Origin: Actinoallomurus sp050942425
GTDB taxonomy: Bacteria; Actinomycetota; Actinomycetes; Streptosporangiales; Streptosporangiaceae
Reading direction: 5' to 3'
Length of the DNA stretch: 64,000 bases
Assembly: GCF_050942425.1 (NCBI RefSeq)
Contig: NZ_CP192063.1
Location: 8,990,001-9,054,000 of the forward strand
The position numbers and the translations under genes are program-made. Position 1 is the stretch's first letter. Each line of letters opens with the position of its first letter. Below, in pieces: positions 6,992 to 14,802 of this stretch. The notes under the pieces are model-generated. The model made no database searches, was not told the DNA's origin, and saw only the letters and a list, made by a program, of their open reading frames with translations.

Positions 6992-7864
6992 CTACAGGTC
7001 CGCGACGGCCGGGATGACGTCGGCGCCGATCGCCTCGAGCGGTGTGACGCGCCAGACGTCGGTGACACCGCCGATGACCGCGTCGATGCCGAGCTCCGCC
7101 AGCTTCCCGAGCGTGTCGACGATCTCGCCCGTCTTCTCGCCCTTCTCGCCAGGGTCGAAGCGGAAGATGACGGTCTTCTCGATCTCGTCGTAGTCGCGGC
7201 CCTCCGCCGCGCAGTGCTCGCGGAGCACGTCGAGCTTGTGGGCCACGTCGGGACCGGGGAACAGGTTGCACGCCTGTGCGTACCGGGCCACGAACCGCAG
7301 CGTCTTCCGCTCGCCGGACCCACCGACCATGATCGGCGGGTGCGGTCGCGACAGCGCCTGCGGCGAGTTGAGCGTGCGTCCGAGACGGTAGTGCCGCCCC
7401 TCGTACGCCTCGTCGCCGTCGCCCCACATCCGCAGGCAGATCTGCAGCGTCTCCTCCAGCCGCTCGAAGCGTTCGGCGATGGGCGGGAAGGGCAGGCCCA
7501 GGCCGCGCGCCTCCTCCTCGTTCCAGGCCGCGCCGATACCCAGCTCGGCCCGCCCGCCGGACAGCGCGTCGAGCGTCGTCACGGTCTTGGCGAGCAGGCC
7601 CGGCGGCCGGTAGACCGCCCCGGTGACGAGGGTGAGCAGCCGCGCGCGGGACGTGTGCGCGGCCAGGAAGCCGAGTGTGGTGTACGCCTCGAGCATGTCG
7701 TGCTCGGGCGGCCCGACCATGCCGATCTGGAAGAAGTGGTCCATCACCGCGATCCGGTTGAACCCCGCGTCGTCCGCGGTGCGTGCGACGCGGGCCAGGT
7801 CCGCACCGAGACTCGACGGTCCACCGGGCCAGGTGAAGTCAGGAATCTGTAGTCCGACCTTCAT
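6992..7864 (-). CDS. LLM-class F420-dependent oxidoreductase
   Basis: 290 residues from the ATG at 7864, which has GGAGG 8 nt upstream. The luciferase-like TIM barrel is clear: MKVGLQIPDFTWPGG, FNRIAVMDHFFQIG, LGFLAAHTSRARLLTLVTGAVYRPPGLLAKTVTTLDALSGGRAELGIGAAWNEEEARGLGLPFP, and HPPIMVGGSGERKTLRFVARYA. This is the F420 branch of the family, common in actinobacteria. The GAAWNEEE and GGSGERKTL segments contact cofactor in relatives. The substrate is unknown. It is monocistronic between convergent and co-directional neighbours. Confidence 0.9.
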   Translation of the reverse strand: MKVGLQIPDFTWPGGPSSLGADLARVARTADDAGFNRIAVMDHFFQIGMVGPPEHDMLEAYTTLGFLAAHTSRARLLTLVTGAVYRPPGLLAKTVTTLDALSGGRAELGIGAAWNEEEARGLGLPFPPIAERFERLEETLQICLRMWGDGDEAYEGRHYRLGRTLNSPQALSRPHPPIMVGGSGERKTLRFVARYAQACNLFPGPDVAHKLDVLREHCAAEGRDYDEIEKTVIFRFDPGEKGEKTGEIVDTLGKLAELGIDAVIGGVTDVWRVTPLEAIGADVIPAVADL

Positions 7865-7913
7865 TGAGAAGCACCTCCCACCCGCGATCCTGTCACGCGA
7901 CGGCGAGGACGTC

Positions 7914-8423
7914 TCACGCGCTTCCGACGGGAACCTCCACGAACCCCATCGACTCGTACAGCGCACGGGCGCGGGTGTTCTGGCCGGTCACGGCGAGGGA
8001 GAGCCGGTCGTACCCCTGCCCCACGAGCGCCCCCATCACCGCCTCGATCAGCCGCCTGGCCAGCCCCCGGCCGGTGTGGGACGACGCCGTGAAGACGAAC
8101 GCCAGCAGGGGAACCCCGCGCCAGACCGTCACCAGAGCCGCCGCGACGAGACGGCCGCCCTCCTCGGCGACGAGCGACGCCTCCGGCAGGAACGGCCCGT
8201 ACTCCCCCTCGAAGGTGAGCCGGACCTCCTCGGTGGCCGACGGGACGCCGTCCCCGACGTCCCGCTCGTCCGGCGTCCCCCGGTAGGCGTCCCACATCAG
8301 GGTGCCGAGCAACGGGATGTCGTCGCGAGTCGGTGAGCGGAACGAGTGGCCAATCGACGCCCGGATCCCGTACAGCGTCGCGTCGAGCCGGTACCGCATC
8401 GGCTCCGCCGGAGGGTGCTTCAC
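7914..8423 (-). CDS. GNAT family N-acetyltransferase
   Basis: 169 residues. The acetyl-CoA-binding motif is HTGRGLARRLIEAVMGAL (Q/RxxGxG/A pattern), followed by LSLAVTGQNTRARALYESMGF, the classic C-terminal GNAT signature. The N-terminal half (RSPTRDDIPLLGTLMWDAYRGT) forms the acceptor side. ATG at 8423 was used; ATG 8399 is an alternative. The acceptor could be an amine, an antibiotic or a protein N-terminus; nothing in the context decides. Confidence 0.85.
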   Translation of the reverse strand: MKHPPAEPMRYRLDATLYGIRASIGHSFRSPTRDDIPLLGTLMWDAYRGTPDERDVGDGVPSATEEVRLTFEGEYGPFLPEASLVAEEGGRLVAAALVTVWRGVPLLAFVFTASSHTGRGLARRLIEAVMGALVGQGYDRLSLAVTGQNTRARALYESMGFVEVPVGSA

Positions 8424-8560
8424 GCAGCCGAGCCTAAGCGGCTCTCAGCGGCCGGCGAAGGATCGTGCGCATCTTCTCCGGTCGGTCTCCCAGACGTCGG
8501 ACAGGTCTACCTCATGGTGCAGGCCGTTCGGCACCAGCCGCAGATCTTCGCGAGGCTCGT

Positions 8561-8587
8561 TGGACTCTCCCACCGTGGGAGAGTCCA
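8561..8587. promoter_or_regulatory. 27-bp perfect palindrome, MerR-type operator
   Basis: TGGACTCTCCCAC and GTGGGAGAGTCCA flank a single C. The element ends 10 bp before the ATG of the MerR gene. TTGGAC at 8560 could serve as a -35 with the dyad in the spacer, which is how MerR proteins act. The -10 is poor, so start-site mapping would be needed to fix the promoter. Confidence 0.7.
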
Positions 8588-8597
8588 CCATGACTCC

Positions 8598-9404
8598 ATG
8601 CAAGACGAACTTCTCACCATCGGACCCTTCGCTCGCCTGTGCCGGCTCAGCGTCAAGCAGCTACGGCACTACGACGAGATGGGGCTATTGGCCCCGGTCC
8701 GCGTGGACGCCGGCTCCGGCTACCGCTATTACGCACCTGAACAGGCCCGTGATGCCCTGACCATCGCCCTGCTCCGCGAGATGGACCTTCCCCTCGCTGT
8801 GATCGCCCAGGCGCTGGCGGCCGAGCCCGAGTCCAGGGCAGAGATCCTGCGCGCTGAGCGCGACCGGCTGGCCGAGCGCATCAGCAGGGACCAGGTACGG
8901 CTGGAGATGCTGGAGCGGCTGGCGGAGGGCGGCCTGCCCGGCTATGAGGTGACGATGGGCAGAGAGCCGGAGCGACGGCTGGCCGTGGTGCGAGCGGTCT
9001 GCACCCCTGCGGAGATCGGAGAGAAGGTCGAGGAGTGCGTTGGCCGGCTGCTAGCCGCGCTCGGCAAGGCTGGAATCGCGTGGGAGCCGCCGTTGTGGGG
9101 GCTGTACCCGCTGGATCTGGAAGAGCGGATGGAGATCGCCATCGGAGTGCAGACGCAGCAGGGGGAAGGGACGCCCGGCCTGCGGTTCGAGGTGCTGCCC
9201 GGCGGAGCCGTTGCCGAGACCATGCACATCGGTCCCTACGCCCAGCTGCCTTTGGCCTACAACGCTGTCTTCGCCGCCGTCCACGAGCGCGGGCTGCGCC
9301 CGCGAGCGCCCGTACGTGAGGCCTACCTCGTCGGGCCGGCAGAGGCACCGCGAGAAGAACTGATGACGCGGCTGATCATCCCCGTCCGGGAAGGCCTGGC
9401 ATGA
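8598..9404 (+). CDS. MerR family regulator with GyrI-like effector domain
   Basis: 268 residues. The N-terminal MerR winged helix (LLTIGPFARLCRLSVKQLRHYDEMGLLAPVRVDAGSGYRYY) is followed by the linker coiled coil (AEILRAERDRLAERISRDQVRLEMLERL) and a C-terminal GyrI/BmrR-like ligand domain (RRLAVVRAVCTPAEIGEKVEECVGRL ... ETMHIGPYAQLPLAYNAVFAAVHERGL). Such proteins sense bulky cationic or aromatic drugs and activate exporters or modifying enzymes. The start at ATG 8598 follows the palindrome at 8561-8587. It overlaps the next gene by 4 bp (ATGA), so the two are co-translated. Confidence 0.9.
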   Translation: MQDELLTIGPFARLCRLSVKQLRHYDEMGLLAPVRVDAGSGYRYYAPEQARDALTIALLREMDLPLAVIAQALAAEPESRAEILRAERDRLAERISRDQVRLEMLERLAEGGLPGYEVTMGREPERRLAVVRAVCTPAEIGEKVEECVGRLLAALGKAGIAWEPPLWGLYPLDLEERMEIAIGVQTQQGEGTPGLRFEVLPGGAVAETMHIGPYAQLPLAYNAVFAAVHERGLRPRAPVREAYLVGPAEAPREELMTRLIIPVREGLA

Positions 9405-10432
9405 CCACGGTCGTGGACGTTGATGCCCGCGGTATGCAGCACTGCGAGACGACGGCTCTGGGGGTGCTGCTGCGGCACCAAGGACTCGATCTGTCCGAGC
9501 CCATGCTCTTCGGCCTCGGCTCCGGCCTGTCCTTCATCTACTGGGACGGCAAGAACATGGATTTCCCCTTCCTCGGGGGACGGGTCAAGCCCTTCGAACT
9601 CACCAGGAACCTGGCCGCCGGCCTCAACCTGGACCTCCAGGTCCACGAGACCGCGTCTCCCCGCAGGGCATGGGAGAACGTGACGGCCCCCATCGACGCC
9701 GGCCGCCCCGTCGGACTGCAGCTCGACAGCTACCACCTGGACTACTTCCGCTCGAAGGTGCACTTCGGCGGTCATATCGTCGCGCTGTACGGCTACGACG
9801 ACCACGACGCCTACCTGGTGGACACCGACCAGCAAGGCGGAGCGGTGTCCACCAGCCTGACCGGCCTCGCCCGGGCCAGGGCCGCGCGCGGCCCGATGAC
9901 CGCCAAGCACCGGTCCTTCACCCTCACCGCTCCGAGGAACCCGCCCTCCCCGCAGAGCCAGATCATTCCCGCCATCACCGCCTGCGCCGACGCCTTCCTC
10001 AACCCGCCCATCGCCAACCTCGGCCACCGGGGCATCGAGAAGGCCGGCAAGCTGGTACGCACATGGTTCCAGCGCACCGACACCCCTCAGCGGGACCTGC
10101 CGCAGGCCGCCCTGTTGATGGAGAAGGCCGGCACCGGCGGCGCCCTGTTCCGTAACCTCTACCGCGACTTCCTCGCCGAATGCGCCCAACTGCTCGACAG
10201 CAGCCGCCTGCGCACCGGCCACGGGCTGTACACCGAGGCCGCCGCCCTATGGACGGAAGTCGCAGCACTGATCACGAAGGCCGGCGAGTCAGGCGATACG
10301 CAGTGCCTCGTCCAGGCGGGCACCATCCTCTGCGATCTTTCCCGCATAGAGCGCGAGGCCATGCAGGCGCTGAGCCGCCTGGACGCATACGAACGAAAAG
10401 TCGCGCCGAGCACCGCCCGAGGCCTTGCTTAG
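9401..10432 (+). CDS. BtrH_N/DUF4872-type papain-fold protein
   Basis: 343 residues. The N-terminal domain matches the butirosin BtrH N-terminal family: MQHCETTALGVLLRHQGLDLSEPMLFGLGSG, FELTRNLAAGLNLDLQVHETASPRRAWENV, and VHFGGHIVALYGYDDHDAYLVDTDQQG. Cys15, His125 and Asp141 are in place for a Cys-His-Asp triad. The C-terminal helical half resembles DUF4872. BtrH in butirosin biosynthesis transfers an acyl side chain from a carrier protein to an aminoglycoside; no carrier or glycoside genes are nearby here, so the substrate is open. Co-translated with the upstream MerR regulator. Confidence 0.8.
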   Translation: MTTVVDVDARGMQHCETTALGVLLRHQGLDLSEPMLFGLGSGLSFIYWDGKNMDFPFLGGRVKPFELTRNLAAGLNLDLQVHETASPRRAWENVTAPIDAGRPVGLQLDSYHLDYFRSKVHFGGHIVALYGYDDHDAYLVDTDQQGGAVSTSLTGLARARAARGPMTAKHRSFTLTAPRNPPSPQSQIIPAITACADAFLNPPIANLGHRGIEKAGKLVRTWFQRTDTPQRDLPQAALLMEKAGTGGALFRNLYRDFLAECAQLLDSSRLRTGHGLYTEAAALWTEVAALITKAGESGDTQCLVQAGTILCDLSRIEREAMQALSRLDAYERKVAPSTARGLA

Positions 10433-10447
10433 CGCGACTTTTCGTTC
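10391..10447. repeat. Long inverted repeat across the stop codon of the BtrH-like gene
   Basis: GAACGAAAAGTCGCGC (10391-10406) and GCGCGACTTTTCGTTC (10432-10447) are perfect 16-bp arms separated by 25 bp that include the last codons and the stop. It could fold as a terminator with a large loop, read by both converging transcripts, but the A/T-containing arms are unlike the GC hairpins elsewhere in the window. Confidence 0.7.
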
Positions 10448-10475
10448 TACGCACGTCAGCCCCCGATAACTCCCC

Positions 10476-10889
10476 TTAGGGTTCGAGGGTGATCGAATTG
10501 ATCGGTGTCATGTCCTTGTCCATGTAAGTCCCGGCCTTGAGATAACCCTGGCATCCCGTGCCGTTGTAACCCGTGCATGTCCGCATGGTCGCGCCGCCGG
10601 TCTGGTTGTTGAAGATGCGGAGCATGCCATACATGTTGCTGAGGTTGTAGTAGCCGTAGTCGTAGTAGTAATAGGACGGCTTTCCGGCGTTCCAGCTGGC
10701 GTCCGGGTAGATGCATACGTCTCCGGAAGGGCATCCCTCGACCGTTCCTGCCGGCGAAATCCGCGCCGGCTTGGGGTGCGTCGAAGCCTGGGCCGCGGTG
10801 GCCGGTGCCGTGAACGCGACGGCCGATGCAGCGGTGAGTGTCATGCCCGCCAGCAGGCCGGTACGCACGAATTTCTTGCCGAACTTCAT
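10476..10889 (-). CDS. Secreted peptidase inhibitor I36-like small protein
   Basis: 137 residues. The N-terminal export signal has a basic start (MKFGKKFVRTG), a hydrophobic core (LLAGMTLTAASAVAFTAP) and ATAAQA cleavage region. The mature part has CPSGDVCIYPDASW, FNNQTGGATMRTCTGYNGTGC and about four cysteines, matching the I36/beta-gamma-crystallin-like inhibitor family of actinomycetes (SMPI type). A striking Tyr-rich stretch (PSYYYYDYGYYNLSNMYG) lies in the middle. Start ATG 10889 has AAGGAG upstream. The target protease is unknown. Confidence 0.75.
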   Translation of the reverse strand: MKFGKKFVRTGLLAGMTLTAASAVAFTAPATAAQASTHPKPARISPAGTVEGCPSGDVCIYPDASWNAGKPSYYYYDYGYYNLSNMYGMLRIFNNQTGGATMRTCTGYNGTGCQGYLKAGTYMDKDMTPINSITLEP

Positions 10890-11132
10890 GTGCGAAGCTC
10901 TCCTTTCGCGATGCGATTCGCGCTCCCCGCGAGGGGAGAATTGGCAAACCCACGGATGTGCGATATGCGGCGCCCTCCACCCAGGTCTGATAAGTAGCCG
11001 CATATCGAATCCGTCGGCATGCACCGAACTATGCCTTTCACGGCGTTGCGCGTCGAGGTCGTTAAGTCACTGCTGAAAATCCCTGGTCCATCCCTTTTGA
11101 GCTGGCAACGCCGAGGCCGTAAGGTCGCAGTC

Positions 11133-12260
11133 GTGGTCGAGCAGATGTGGCGGGCGGTGGGCGTCTTCCGGCTCGTCACCCTCGGCTACGCCGCGGTCCT
11201 CATCGTGCGGGATCACGGGCGGTACGCCCATCCCCTGGGCGGTCTCCTCGCGCTCGCCGCGATGGCGGCGTGGTCCGTGCTCGCCACCGTCGCGTACGCG
11301 CGCCCGTCCGCGCGGCGTCCCTGGCTGGTCGGCGCGGACGTGGCCGTCGCGGCTGCGCTGATCCTCGTCACGCGCCTGGTCGACACGGCCGCCCGCATCG
11401 ACCACGGCGCCGCGACGCTGCCGGTGTCGTGGGCGGCGGCGTCCGTGCTGGCCTGCGCCGTCGCGGGCGGCCCGTGGGCGGGGTGCGCCGGAGCCGCCGT
11501 CCTCTCAGCGGCCGACCTGTTCGAACGCCAGGCGCTGCCGCACAACACGTTCAACGGCATCGTGCTGCTGCTCATCGCCGGCACGGTCGGCGGCCATGTC
11601 GTACGGCTCGTGCTACGCGCGGAGGCCGCCCTCGACCGCGCGGCCCGGCAGGAGGCGGCCACGGCCGAGCGGCAGCGCATCGCGCGGGACATCCACGACT
11701 CGGTCCTGCAGGTGCTCGCGCTGGTCAGCGTGCGCGGGCGGGAGCTCGGTGGGGAGGCGGCCGAACTCGGCCGGCTGGCGGGCGAACAGGAGGTGGCGCT
11801 GCGGTCCCTGGTCGCCGCCTCGCCGACGCCGCCGCCGGACGGCCGAGTCGACGTACGGACGCTGCTGGAGCCCCTCGCCGGCGACCGGGTCACGGTGTCC
11901 TGCCCGGCGCACGCGGTCCTTCTCCCCGACGCGCCGGCGCGGGCCCTGGCTGCAGCGACCGGCGAGGCGCTCGACAACGTCCGCCGCCACGCCGGCCCGG
12001 ACGCGCGGGCCTGGGTGCTGCTCGACGACGAGGGCGAGGCGGTCGCGGTGAGCGTCCGGGACGACGGCGCGGGGTTCGAGGACGGCCGCCTGGCCCGGGC
12101 GGCCGAGGCGGGGCGTCTCGGCGTCGCGCAGTCGATCGTCGGGCGGATCCGGGAGCTCGACGGCGAGGCGACCGTGACGTCGGCCCCCGGCCGCGGGACC
12201 GAGGTCGAGCTCCGGGTCCCCCGGACCTTGCGGGACGAGGTGGAACACCATGGACGCTGA
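11133..12260 (+). CDS. MacS family two-component sensor histidine kinase
   Basis: 375 residues. The N-terminal region has about five transmembrane helices (residues 8-165), as in the DUF5931/MacS group. A HisKA_3 box QRIARDIHDSVLQVLALVSVRGREL carries the phospho-acceptor His188. The HATPase_c domain has LDNVRRHAGPDARAWVLLDDEG (N box), VRDDGAGFEDGRL (G1) and SAPGRGTEVELRVP (G2). GTG 11133 was chosen because AAGGT lies 7 nt upstream and family members begin there. The next gene, its response regulator, overlaps by 11 bp. The 243 bp upstream, shared with the I36 gene, holds the divergent promoters but no motif I can name. Confidence 0.9.
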   Translation: MVEQMWRAVGVFRLVTLGYAAVLIVRDHGRYAHPLGGLLALAAMAAWSVLATVAYARPSARRPWLVGADVAVAAALILVTRLVDTAARIDHGAATLPVSWAAASVLACAVAGGPWAGCAGAAVLSAADLFERQALPHNTFNGIVLLLIAGTVGGHVVRLVLRAEAALDRAARQEAATAERQRIARDIHDSVLQVLALVSVRGRELGGEAAELGRLAGEQEVALRSLVAASPTPPPDGRVDVRTLLEPLAGDRVTVSCPAHAVLLPDAPARALAAATGEALDNVRRHAGPDARAWVLLDDEGEAVAVSVRDDGAGFEDGRLARAAEAGRLGVAQSIVGRIRELDGEATVTSAPGRGTEVELRVPRTLRDEVEHHGR

Positions 12261-12392
12261 CACCCCGAGGGGCAAGGGCGAACCCGTGGACGCCCAGAGG
12301 AACAACGACGAACCCATGGACGCCGACGCCCCGGGCAGCCAGAAGGAACCCATGGACGCCGACGCCCCGAAGAACGAGGGGGAACCCATGGA
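12250..12392 (+). repeat. Repeated translation-start region at the 5' end of the response regulator
   Basis: The block 'GAACCC-ATG-GACGCC(GACGCC)' occurs at ATG 12250 (diverged), GTG 12286, ATG 12316, ATG 12352 and ATG 12388, with steps of 36, 30, 36 and 36 nt, all in one frame. Each copy has a purine-rich stretch 6-12 nt before the start codon, best in the last (GAGGGGGAACCC). The result is a 46-residue N-terminal repeat of EPMDADAP units if translation starts at the first. Confidence 0.85.
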
Positions 12393-13035
12393 CGCCGATG
12401 CCCCACTGCACGTTCTGGTCGTCGACGACCATCCGATCTGGCGCGACGGCATCGCGGAGAAGCTGGGGACGGCCGGCCTCACCGTGGTCGGCACGGCCGG
12501 CGACGGTGTCCAGGCGCTGCGGGTGGCGAAGGCGACGCGGCCGCGGGTCGTGCTGCTCGACCTGCACCTGCCGGATCTGCCCGGGGCGGAGGTGACCCGC
12601 CGGCTCCTGGCCGCCGACGGGACGATCCGCGTGCTCGTGCTGTCGGCGAGCGGGGAACGCCAGGACGTCCTCGACGCCGTGACGGCGGGCGCGACCGGCT
12701 ACCTGACCAAGTCGGCGTCCCTCGACGAAGTGATCGCGGCGGTGCGCTCGGCCGCGGCCGGGCAGGCCGTGTTCACGCCCGGGCTGGCGGGCCTGGTGCT
12801 GGGCGAGTACCGCCGCCTGGTCGGCGCGCCGGAGCGGGAGACTCCCCGGCTCATGAACCGGGAGACCGAGGTGCTGCGGCTGGTCGCCAAGGGCCTGACC
12901 TACCGCGAGATCGCCGAGCGGCTCGTGCTGTCGCACCGGACGGTGCAGAACCACGTGCAGAACACCCTGACCAAGCTGCAGCTGCACAACAAGGCACAGC
13001 TGGTGCGGTACGCGCTGGAGCGGGGACTGGACTGA
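12250..13035 (+). CDS. NarL/FixJ family response regulator (MacR-type)
   Basis: 261 residues from the first start, or 215 from ATG 12388, which I think is the main start (GAGGGGG upstream; the receiver begins at once with LHVLVVDDHPIWRDG). Receiver Asp is in VVLLDLHLPD (Asp58 of the short form), with the conserved Lys in GYLTKSASLDEV. The C-terminal LuxR HTH is MNRETEVLRLVAKGLTYREIAERLVLSHRTVQNHVQNTLTKLQLHNKAQLV. It is the partner of the overlapping MacS-type kinase. In the related Streptomyces system the pair controls cell-envelope genes; here the regulon is unknown. Confidence 0.9.
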   Translation: MDADTPRGKGEPVDAQRNNDEPMDADAPGSQKEPMDADAPKNEGEPMDADAPLHVLVVDDHPIWRDGIAEKLGTAGLTVVGTAGDGVQALRVAKATRPRVVLLDLHLPDLPGAEVTRRLLAADGTIRVLVLSASGERQDVLDAVTAGATGYLTKSASLDEVIAAVRSAAAGQAVFTPGLAGLVLGEYRRLVGAPERETPRLMNRETEVLRLVAKGLTYREIAERLVLSHRTVQNHVQNTLTKLQLHNKAQLVRYALERGLD

Positions 13036-13106
13036 GTACTACTACTCAGGCGAAGTCGGGCGATCTTGCTCAGGCGGGCGCGGCCCGGGCAGCGGATCCT
13101 CGGTGC

Positions 13107-13541
13107 ATGGAACCCCTGCCACCCCACCGCCCAAGCTTGCGCGGTGGTAATGACCGTGCGGGACACACTCGGTACGTAGCCGTCTTCACCATGCTCCTCA
13201 CCATGCTCCTCGCCGTGGCCACTCAGCTCAGCCTCGTCTACCCAGAGAAGTTCGTGATCGACGCGATGAGACAAGTGCGAGGCGAAACGATCATCGAGAG
13301 ATTTCAGTCAATGTCGCTTAGCGAGGAAATCGAAATCGCTGTCGCATCGTTGATCACGCTTGGCCTTCCGCTCCTTGGTGTGATCGCTGGCCTGGGGGTT
13401 ACGTCCCGACTCCGTCCTGCGATCCGGTTTGCAATCGCGGCTGCGGGCGCCTTCATCGGAAGCCTGTTCGTTTGGGTCGCCTGGGGCGCCTTCTTGCTCT
13501 GCGGACTCCTGTATGGCCGCCCGAACCCGTACGTATTCTGA
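13107..13541 (+). CDS. Small hypothetical membrane protein
   Basis: 144 residues, no family recognised. It has a hydrophilic N-terminus, one transmembrane helix (YVAVFTMLLTMLLAVATQL), an amphipathic loop (FVIDAMRQVRGETIIERFQSM...EEIEIAV) and two further helices (SLITLGLPLLGVIAGLGV; FAIAAAGAFIGSLFVWVAWGAFLLCGLL). The start is uncertain because no ribosome site is visible; the second Met at the start of helix 1 is possible. Its DNA is noticeably less GC-rich than the neighbours, which may mean recent acquisition. It converges on the LacI gene. Confidence 0.55.
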   Translation: MEPLPPHRPSLRGGNDRAGHTRYVAVFTMLLTMLLAVATQLSLVYPEKFVIDAMRQVRGETIIERFQSMSLSEEIEIAVASLITLGLPLLGVIAGLGVTSRLRPAIRFAIAAAGAFIGSLFVWVAWGAFLLCGLLYGRPNPYVF

Positions 13542-13594
13542 ACGGAGGGACGTTGCGGGAGCGGCGGGCGCACGAGCTGAAGTTCCTTGCAGAG

Positions 13595-13607
13595 GATTGC
13601 TGCAATC
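13595..13607. promoter_or_regulatory. Putative second amylase-regulator operator, at the regulator's 3' end
   Basis: GATTGC-T-GCAATC, a perfect 13-bp palindrome, overlaps the stop of the LacI gene. Its complement GATTGCAGCAATC shares 11 bp (GATTGCAGCAA) with the motif in the amylase promoter at 14680-14691, about 1.08 kb away. Confidence 0.45.
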
Positions 13608-14610
13608 ACTGGCGGAGCGGGCCCGTGGAGCTGCGGACCACCAGCTCGGGCCGGAAGACCAGCTCGGTGTGCGGGGCCCCGACGCCCTGGATCTCGTCGA
13701 GCAGGCTGCGAACGGCGACCAAGGCCATGTCGCGGACCGGCTGGCGGACCGTGGTCAGGGGCGGATCGACATAGGCCATCAGCGGCGAGTCGTCGAAGCC
13801 GATGACGGACACGTCCGCGGGAACTCGCAGGCCTCGCTGCCGGGCCGCTCTGATCGCCCCGATCGCCATCATGTCGCTGCCACAGCAGATCGCGGTGCAC
13901 CCCCGGTCGAGCAGTCGCTTCGCCGCCGCCTCCCCGCCTTCGACCGTGAAGATGGTGTTGGCGATCCAGTCGTCCACCTCGGCGATCCCGAGGCGCTCGG
14001 CCATCCCTCTGCGGTAGCCCTCGGTCTTCCGGATGACCGGCACGAAACGCTCCTGGCCCACGGCGAGCCCGATGCGGCGGTGCCCCAGGTGCGCGAGGTG
14101 GGCCACGGCCAGCTCCATGGAGCCGACCTCGTCGCTGGAGACGAACGTGGCGTCGACCCCCTCGGCGTAGCCGTTGATCAGCACGATCGGGAGCCCGCGA
14201 TCGGTGAGGCGCTTGTAGCGGCCGTGGTCGGCCTGCGAGTCGGCGTGCAGCCCGGAGACGAAGACGATCCCGGAGACCCCGCGCTCGAGCAGGAGGTCGG
14301 TGTAGTCGTCCTCGTTGATGCCGCCGGGCGCCAGCGCGCCGAGCACCGCGGTGTAGCCGTGCACGGCCAGGGTGTTCTCGATGACCTGCGCGAAAGCCGG
14401 AAAGATGGGGTTGTCCAGCTCGGCGACGATCAGGCCGATCAGCCCGCTGCGCGGCGGCCGTAGGCGAACGGGGCGTTCGTACCCGAGGGCGTCGAGCGCG
14501 TCGAGGACCGCCTGCCGCGTGGCCGGCGCGACGCCCTGCCTGCCGTTGAGCACCCGGCTCACGGTCGCCTCGCTCACACCGGCTTGGGCGGCGATGTCCG
14601 CCAGGCGCAT
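13606..14610 (-). CDS. LacI family transcriptional regulator, probable amylase/maltose repressor
   Basis: 334 residues from ATG 14610 (GTG codons 6 and 12 nt upstream are alternatives). The LacI HTH is MRLADIAAQAGVSEATVSRVLNGRQGVAPATRQAVLDALDALGY, followed by a periplasmic-binding-protein-like effector domain (GLIGLIVAELDNPIFPAFAQVIENTL ... CCGSDMMAIGAIRAARQRGLRVPADVSVIGFDDSPLMAYVDPPLTTVRQP). It is divergent from the secreted alpha-amylase, the arrangement of Streptomyces MalR/Reg1-type repressors that sense malto-oligosaccharides. A GATTGCAGCAA motif in the shared promoter is the candidate operator. Confidence 0.85.
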   Translation of the reverse strand: MRLADIAAQAGVSEATVSRVLNGRQGVAPATRQAVLDALDALGYERPVRLRPPRSGLIGLIVAELDNPIFPAFAQVIENTLAVHGYTAVLGALAPGGINEDDYTDLLLERGVSGIVFVSGLHADSQADHGRYKRLTDRGLPIVLINGYAEGVDATFVSSDEVGSMELAVAHLAHLGHRRIGLAVGQERFVPVIRKTEGYRRGMAERLGIAEVDDWIANTIFTVEGGEAAAKRLLDRGCTAICCGSDMMAIGAIRAARQRGLRVPADVSVIGFDDSPLMAYVDPPLTTVRQPVRDMALVAVRSLLDEIQGVGAPHTELVFRPELVVRSSTGPLRQ

Positions 14611-14660
14611 GCTCACATGCACGAATGTACCGCCGGACGGAATGGACCGGCGTGGATCCC

Positions 14661-14700
14661 TTGCCGCGTTCTTTCGCAAGATTGCAGCAAGACCTTGCCG
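14661..14700. promoter_or_regulatory. Amylase promoter operator region
   Basis: Between the divergent LacI and amylase genes lie repeated CAAG/CTTG half-sites: TTGCCG (14661), CGCAAG (14675), GATTGCAGCAAG (14680-14691) and CCTTGCC (14693). This resembles the repeated CTTGCA elements of streptomycete amylase promoters bound by LacI-type repressors. The same 11-mer recurs at 13595-13607. Confidence 0.5.
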
Positions 14701-14802
14701 TCAACCGATGAAGGCGTTACCGTCGCGGCAACACAGCGGAAACACAGCGGCCGCCAGACCCTCGGGGGACCCCGCCCACTCTCCTCACCCCAGGAGGCCC
14801 GC

